A DNA stretch of 26,261 nt from Lachnospiraceae bacterium UBA7188 (GTDB lineage: Bacteria > Bacillota > Clostridia > Lachnospirales > Lachnospiraceae), in contig DKVC01000069.1 of the NCBI GenBank assembly GCA_002490995.1, forward strand, positions 1 to 26,261, written 5' to 3'. A program made the translations under genes and the position numbers. The notes under the pieces are model-generated. The model saw nothing but the letters and a program-made list of their open reading frames with translations, was not told the DNA's origin and searched no databases. How positions within the stretch are numbered: the first letter of the stretch is position 1; every line of letters starts with the position of its first letter. This document shows positions 23,245 through 26,261 of this stretch, one piece after another.

Positions 23245-23547
23245 TCATTTGCACAGCATCTTCTCCCTTATCCTTCTCATCTCATTTATCTCTTCCATAT
23301 CCACATACAGCACCCTGTGGGGGATGTTTATCACACTCGGCAGATTGCAGGCCCTGTCAAATTCATGCAGTGATAAGTCTGTTTCGAATTCTGCGACACT
23401 GGACAGCCGGTTGTTTCTCCCTATGTAGAAGTGGATGAGCTGGACTATCTCACTGTCAGTAAGGCAGCCGATCCCCGTCAGCTCCATGGGCTTGTACTTG
23501 TCCTGCCCGTTCTCCTCATAATCGACTAAGTACAGTTTTCTTTTCAT
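23245..23547 (-). CDS. 100-aa hypothetical element protein
   Basis: Starts MKRKLYLVDYEENGQDKYKP with AAAGGAG about 6 nt upstream. It is a mixed alpha/beta small protein with ELTGIGCLTDSEIVQLIHFY in the middle and a helical basic end (EEINEMRRIREKMLCK). No motif of known function was seen. It lies between the RepA-like ATPase and the 74-aa gene in the same direction. Confidence 0.55.
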   Translation of the reverse strand: MKRKLYLVDYEENGQDKYKPMELTGIGCLTDSEIVQLIHFYIGRNNRLSSVAEFETDLSLHEFDRACNLPSVINIPHRVLYVDMEEINEMRRIREKMLCK

Positions 23548-23580
23548 CGTTTCTCCTTTCTCCTAAACTGTCTGAAACAT

Positions 23581-23640
23581 CGTTTCTTTCATTTCTTTTA
23601 TTACATATGGAAATGAAAGAAATAAAAGAAACGTTTATTT
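23581..23640. repeat. 22-bp inverted repeat with flanking T-run
   Basis: CGTTTCTTTCATTTCTTTTATT (split here: CGTTTCTTTC then ATTTCTTTTATT, 23581-23602) pairs with 23611-23633 in about 20 of 22 positions. The plus strand continues TTTATTTTTAG. Nearly all A/T, purine on one arm and pyrimidine on the other. It could be a bidirectional terminator or a processing hairpin after the ATPase gene. Confidence 0.55.
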
Positions 23641-23645
23641 TTAGT

Positions 23646-24647
23646 TTAAGACCAATTTTTAAATGTAGGGTTTTCCGTTTCAAAAACATGAAGTGAACCG
23701 CCAGTTCCTTTAGTTAATTCAGAATGATAAATCTGATCATACTCCTGCAGGTCAGCTATCCGGTTCCTGATTATTTGGCCTACTTTCTGTGCGCTCCCAT
23801 ATATCCGGCATCCTTTAAAATACTGGCTGCTTTCTATAATCTCCTTTACCCGCCCCTTCCATTTGCCATTATTCTGGCTTAACAGCTTCTTGATCGTGTT
23901 CACCACAGGATCCCTTGCGTATTCCTGTCGCCTCCTGGTTTCTTCCACGGCAGCAGCATTCCCCAGGTTCACCCACTTGACACCTTCACGCTTCAATTTG
24001 AAACTGGCATCCTGTATCGTCCTTCCCGTTACTGCAAGGGTTGCTTCCTTGTCCTCACGGTTCTCCTTGAAAAGCATCCATACAAAATCACTGACGCCTA
24101 TAATGGCTGTAGAGCCCAAAAGGTTGCTGAATGGGTCTGTAGGGTCAACTGCCTTCCTGTCATGGTAGATCGGCATGATGCATCCATCGAACTTATCTGC
24201 AATATTTTTAAGCACTGTCAGAATTTCATAATCCGCCTCATAGTCGGTCTGGTTCTGCTGCTTTCCGCGCTTTACCTTCTGGAAAACATCGATTACGACA
24301 AATTTCACGTCCGGATGTGTTTTCAGGAATTCCGTTAAATCATCCTCGAACCCTTCCCCCATCAGATTATAGTCATGGGCAAAATAAAGGTTCTTCGGCG
24401 CGTCCCTGCCGTCCAGTATCTGGCGGAGCCTGTCCTGTGTCAGTGAAGGCGTGTTTTCAAGATCTATATAAAGCACGCCACACTTTTTCGTTGAGAACCC
24501 AAGGAAGTCCGTGCCACATGCCAGGTCTACCGAAAGCTGCAGGGCAAGCCAGCTTTTCCCAAGTTTGGACTTTGCAGACAGCCCGCCAAGCCCTTTTGTC
24601 AGCATTCCCTCCACCAGGTTGACAATCGGCGGTAAGTCTGCTTTCAT
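23646..24647 (-). CDS. RepA/AAA_25-type ATPase (replication initiator or loader), start unclear
   Basis: At least 333 aa with a RecA-like core. Walker A is LSAKSKLGKSWLALQ (about 23-37), followed by VLYIDLENTPSLTQDRL. Walker B is VKFVVIDVFQKV (about 113-124), followed by YEILTVLKNIADKF and IMPIYHDRKAVD. This is the RepA-like helicase/ATPase found in phage and ICE replication modules. The C-terminus (KWKGRVKEIIESSQYF onward) looks like a winged helix. The ATG at 24647 has no ribosome binding site, and family-like sequence (EFRPVKQKKAISYI and ESDALMK) continues upstream in frame as far as a stop at 24843-24845 without any ATG, GTG or TTG. The protein may therefore be made by a -1 frameshift from the preceding gene or from a rare start codon. 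Confidence 0.8.
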   Translation of the reverse strand: MKADLPPIVNLVEGMLTKGLGGLSAKSKLGKSWLALQLSVDLACGTDFLGFSTKKCGVLYIDLENTPSLTQDRLRQILDGRDAPKNLYFAHDYNLMGEGFEDDLTEFLKTHPDVKFVVIDVFQKVKRGKQQNQTDYEADYEILTVLKNIADKFDGCIMPIYHDRKAVDPTDPFSNLLGSTAIIGVSDFVWMLFKENREDKEATLAVTGRTIQDASFKLKREGVKWVNLGNAAAVEETRRRQEYARDPVVNTIKKLLSQNNGKWKGRVKEIIESSQYFKGCRIYGSAQKVGQIIRNRIADLQEYDQIYHSELTKGTGGSLHVFETENPTFKNWS

Positions 24648-24754
24648 TAAAGCATCTGATTCTATGTAGGATATGGCTTTCTTCTGCTTTACCGGACGGA
24701 ACTCCCCTTTATCGTATACTGTAGAATGCTTTTTGCTTCCGACCTGCAGTTCTT

Positions 24755-25120
24755 CTATTCTTCGGTCAATAGCTGCCTCTTCCTCCTCAATAATTGCTTT
24801 TTCCTCTTCAGCAGCTCTATCTCTTCCTGTCTCCGTTTTTCCTCACCTTCTTTCACTTTCTTTTTCCATTCTTTGTTGCATTCTTCCAGATACAACTTGC
24901 CAACCTCCTTTAGCTGCTGTTGGTGGCCGTAATTATATCCGGCAACCGCAGCTATGTAATAATCCCATGCCATACTGCATCCAGCATCTTCTAGGGCCTT
25001 AATGGCCGTCTCCCGGAATCCTGGGAAGCTTATCTCATAGCCATACACTTTCAGGAAGAACGCCCGCTCCAGTTTCATGCCTGGCTGAATGCTCCGCAGC
25101 AGTTCCTCCTTACTCGGCAT
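24755..25120 (-). CDS. 121-aa protein with C-terminal coiled coil, possibly frameshift-fused to the ATPase
   Basis: Residues 1-85 are a small globular domain (EELLRSIQPGMKLERAFFLK, SFPGFRETAIKALEDAG, YYIAAVAGYNYGHQQQ). They are followed by a very charged coiled coil (NKEWKKKVKEGEEKRRQEEI) ending at a TAG at 24755. A/G-rich runs G-AAA-AAG (24803-24797) and G-GAA-AAA lie in the coil. The -1 frame after them is open into the ATPase and keeps a coiled-coil pattern (AIIEEEEAAIDRRIEELQ). It overlaps the end of the HTH gene by 11 nt. Function unknown; it belongs to the replication module. Confidence 0.6.
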   Translation of the reverse strand: MPSKEELLRSIQPGMKLERAFFLKVYGYEISFPGFRETAIKALEDAGCSMAWDYYIAAVAGYNYGHQQQLKEVGKLYLEECNKEWKKKVKEGEEKRRQEEIELLKRKKQLLRRKRQLLTEE

Positions 25121-25301
25121 TGACTTTCACCCCGAAGCACTTCTTCTCAAAATAGGCTGTTGGCACTTTGCCCGGGATTACTATGTAGCCCTGCTCTTTC
25201 AGTTCGCTGTTCAGCTGTCTGATCACGGCGTAGGCCTTGCTTTCTGACACCTGCAGCACCGCCATGACATCCTTTGCGGTCACTATCTGCTTTTTCGCCA
25301 T
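25110..25301 (-). CDS. Small HTH DNA-binding protein (excisionase/Xis-like)
   Basis: A 63-aa protein reading MAKKQIVTAKDVMAVLQVSE and continuing SKAYAVIRQLNSELKEQGY. A winged-helix/MerR-like helix-turn-helix is followed by a short beta wing (IVIPGKVPTAYFEKKCFG). Proteins of this type occur in clostridial phages and integrative elements and may act as excisionase or regulator. AAAGGAG lies 8-9 nt before the ATG. It overlaps the coiled-coil gene downstream by 11 nt and sits inside the longer frame upstream. Confidence 0.7.
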   Translation of the reverse strand: MAKKQIVTAKDVMAVLQVSESKAYAVIRQLNSELKEQGYIVIPGKVPTAYFEKKCFGVKVNAE

Positions 25302-25446
25302 CTGCTTCTTCTCCTTTCCCTAAAATTGACTCATCAAGCATCCACTCCTTCACGGCCTGGACGCGCCAGGCTCCCCATTCCTCCCGGTTCTGGCCTGTCA
25401 TGCTGTGGTAGTACGAATAACTCTCAATTGCCTTGATAACGTCCAT
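25147..25446 (-). CDS. Hypothetical element protein, C-terminal half probably read-through
   Basis: Starts MDVIKAIESYSYYHSMTGQN at ATG 25446, with GGAAGGAGG about 5 nt upstream. The first 45-50 residues look protein-like. After about LDESILGKGEEADGE the frame runs inside the HTH gene in another frame and becomes low-complexity. The ancestral gene probably ended near 25305, and its stop codon may have been lost. Function unknown. Confidence 0.4.
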   Translation of the reverse strand: MDVIKAIESYSYYHSMTGQNREEWGAWRVQAVKEWMLDESILGKGEEADGEKADSDRKGCHGGAAGVRKQGLRRDQTAEQRTERAGLHSNPGQSANSLF

Positions 25447-25463
25447 AGGCACCTCCTTCCCTG

Positions 25464-25649
25464 TCAGTACTCAAACTCCGGGTAAATAATGGCTTCATAG
25501 CAATGCCTTTCTTCAATGTACTGCTGAAGCTCCGCCGGGCCTTCGCCTTCCATGCTCTCATAGAATCCCACTGCCATCTCCAGGCTGTCAAAGCCAATGT
25601 ATCCTTCGGATCCGTCCTCGCACCAGTACTTGATTCTGTATCTATCCAT
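25464..25649 (-). CDS. 61-aa acidic hypothetical protein
   Basis: Starts MDRYRIKYWCEDGSEGYIGF at ATG 25649, chosen because AAGGAG lies 8 nt upstream; the longer frame to 25700 lacks this. The pattern (beta strands, then SLEMAVGFYESME helix, then YEAIIYPEFEY) suggests a compact alpha/beta fold. No known family. It lies in the early operon. Confidence 0.5.
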   Translation of the reverse strand: MDRYRIKYWCEDGSEGYIGFDSLEMAVGFYESMEGEGPAELQQYIEERHCYEAIIYPEFEY

Positions 25650-25696
25650 TGTTTTCTCCTTCCCCTGCCGAAAAACCCCCTTGCAACTAAGGTTTT

Positions 25697-25867
25697 TCAC
25701 TCTGAATCATCTTCGGCGGTATCTTCTCCGCCTGTCGGCCTATGTCCCATTCTGTACTCGTAAAGAGTACATGTTTTAACAGGACAGAGCCGGACTTCCT
25801 TAATCTGCCCGCAACTGCATTCCAGGCATTTCTGCCGGATAGCTTTCATCGGCGTAAGCTTCGCCAT
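25697..25867 (-). CDS. Small Cys-rich phage protein, zinc-ribbon-like
   Basis: A 56-aa protein starting MAKLTPMKAIRQKCLECSCG with AAGGAGG 5-6 nt upstream of ATG 25867. The Cys pattern C-x2-C-x-C followed by C-x4-C (EVRLCPVKTCTLYEYRMGHRP) probably binds a metal ion. This short family is widespread in clostridial phages and integrative elements, usually near the regulatory end; its role is not known. It is the second gene of the leftward operon. Confidence 0.7.
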   Translation of the reverse strand: MAKLTPMKAIRQKCLECSCGQIKEVRLCPVKTCTLYEYRMGHRPTGGEDTAEDDSE

Positions 25868-25881
25868 TCTTCCTCCTTCCT

Positions 25882-25897
25882 GTTGCACCGGTGCAAC
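25882..25897. repeat. Perfect 16-bp palindrome
   Basis: GTTGCACCGGTGCAAC overlaps the stop codon of the XRE gene and precedes the Cys-rich gene. The half-site GTTGCA also appears in the palindromes at 22315-22399. Confidence 0.5.
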
Positions 25898-26106
25898 TAA
25901 TCCTCAATGATAACAATTTCTTTGGCAGAAAATCCCAGTGCCTGGCAGATCGCCGGAACTACCTTCACCTTGCCTACCCGGTTCCCGTTCAGGGCATTGG
26001 ATACGGCCTGCTGACTTACGCCGCCCTGTCTGGCAATCTCCGTGACCGTGAGGCCCTTTTCAGCCATTGCAAGGTAGATTTTCCTTGTGTCGAGTTTCAG
26101 TTTCAT
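25897..26106 (-). CDS. XRE-family regulator of the phage-like element (Cro/repressor type)
   Basis: A 69-aa protein consisting of one helix-turn-helix domain: IYLAMAEKGLTVTEIARQGG, then VSQQAVSNALNGNRVGKVKV and ICQALGFSAKEIVIIED. AAAGGAG lies 5 nt before ATG 26106. It is the first gene of the long leftward operon. It faces a short intergenic region with two opposed promoters and three related palindromes, so it probably represses its own and/or the rightward promoter, like Cro or CI. The rightward partner gene lies outside the window. Confidence 0.85.
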   Translation of the reverse strand: MKLKLDTRKIYLAMAEKGLTVTEIARQGGVSQQAVSNALNGNRVGKVKVVPAICQALGFSAKEIVIIED

Positions 26107-26131
26107 GTTTTCTCCTTTCTGAAATTTATAT

Positions 26132-26160
26132 TTGACTTTTTAAAGCATTTGCTTTATAAT
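26132..26160 (+). promoter_or_regulatory. Rightward promoter of the switch region
   Basis: TTGACT (26132-26137), a 17-nt spacer and TATAAT (26155-26160). Operator O1 lies in the spacer. The transcript would run right, toward GATAGGTGG near 26250, which looks like the ribosome binding site of a gene starting beyond the window. Confidence 0.6.
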
Positions 26161-26213
26161 CTAATTATATCAATCATTTGATTGATGTCAAGAACTTTTT
26201 TAATCATATGCTT
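26142..26213. promoter_or_regulatory. Three-operator array O1-O2-O3
   Basis: AAGCATTTGCTT (26143-26154), AATCATTTGATT (26172-26183) and AATCATATGCTT (26202-26213) share the consensus AA-K-CATWTG-M-TT. Start-to-start spacing is 29 and 30 bp, close to three helical turns. O1 sits in the spacer of the rightward promoter, O2 exactly fills the spacer of the leftward promoter, and O3 lies upstream of the leftward -35. Confidence 0.75.
26164..26191 (-). promoter_or_regulatory. Leftward consensus promoter of the XRE/early operon
   Basis: On the minus strand, perfect TTGACA (26191-26186) and perfect TATAAT (26169-26164) with a 16-nt spacer that is itself the palindrome of operator O2. It faces and overlaps the rightward promoter, so the two should exclude one another. 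Confidence 0.8.
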
Positions 26214-26261
26214 TATTTTTTACCAGTTATTTGATATACTGATTCTGATAGGTGGTGAAAA

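Overview
The window looks like the chromosome of a gut-type clostridium, probably Lachnospiraceae. Support for this comes from the families present: GH94, GH3 and GH43 plant-glycan enzymes, an LplB-type sugar permease, an AgrC-like GHKL kinase relic, AAA-ATPase-like/PDDEXK_9 proteins and clostridial phage genes. Ribosome binding sites are strong AGGAGG types, and promoters fit the sigma-A consensus. The whole window reads as accessory DNA with many broken genes; no rRNA or tRNA gene was seen.

Layout. (1) 1-5090: an ECF-like sigma factor with a long unrecognised C-terminal extension, then a GH94 glycoside phosphorylase that has lost its N-terminus, butted head-to-head against an LplB-type permease that has lost its C-terminal third, then small relics. 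(2) 5091-8466: a more A/T-rich leftward operon encoding an 887-aa protein with two NTPase modules (a KGGVGR-type MinD/ParA-like domain plus a second P-loop domain) and a 141-aa HEPN-like helical partner. The two genes overlap by ATGA, and a structured leader with a 39-aa ORF precedes them. This is the best candidate here for a poorly described, possibly anti-phage, system. (3) 8467-12150: relics and cargo. There is an ABC exporter broken by deletion plus a roughly 90-bp local inversion, an intact XRE regulator under a consensus promoter with an overlapping palindrome, an AAA-ATPase-like/PD-(D/E)XK protein, and the tail of a GHKL histidine kinase. (4) 12170-17042: a GH43-GH3 operon. The GH3 is circularly permuted, membrane-anchored and carries a 36-bp minisatellite. 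(5) 17138-19560: palindromes, a relic ORF, a GT2 glycosyltransferase, and on the other strand a 35-aa hydrophobic toxin-like peptide with an elaborate SD-masking leader. (6) 19563-26261: a leftward phage-like element. It starts from a three-operator switch at the right edge (XRE repressor/Cro type), runs through small HTH and zinc-binding proteins and a RepA-like ATPase (possibly made by -1 frameshifting), and ends with scaffold, HK97-type capsid, a small protein and a sigma-70-like factor. No portal, terminase or tail gene is present in this window.

How the parts fit. The GH43 and GH3 enzymes probably trim xylo- or arabino-oligosaccharides at the cell surface. The phage-like element has an early module (regulators and replication) separated by a strong terminator from a capsid module that has its own extended -10 promoter, and its sigma factor could direct transcription of one module. 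A related repeat occurs at about 8.3 kb and 17.6 kb, flanking regions 3 and 4, which suggests that this 9-kb stretch was assembled by recombination. All functional assignments come from reading motifs by eye; no database search was run.
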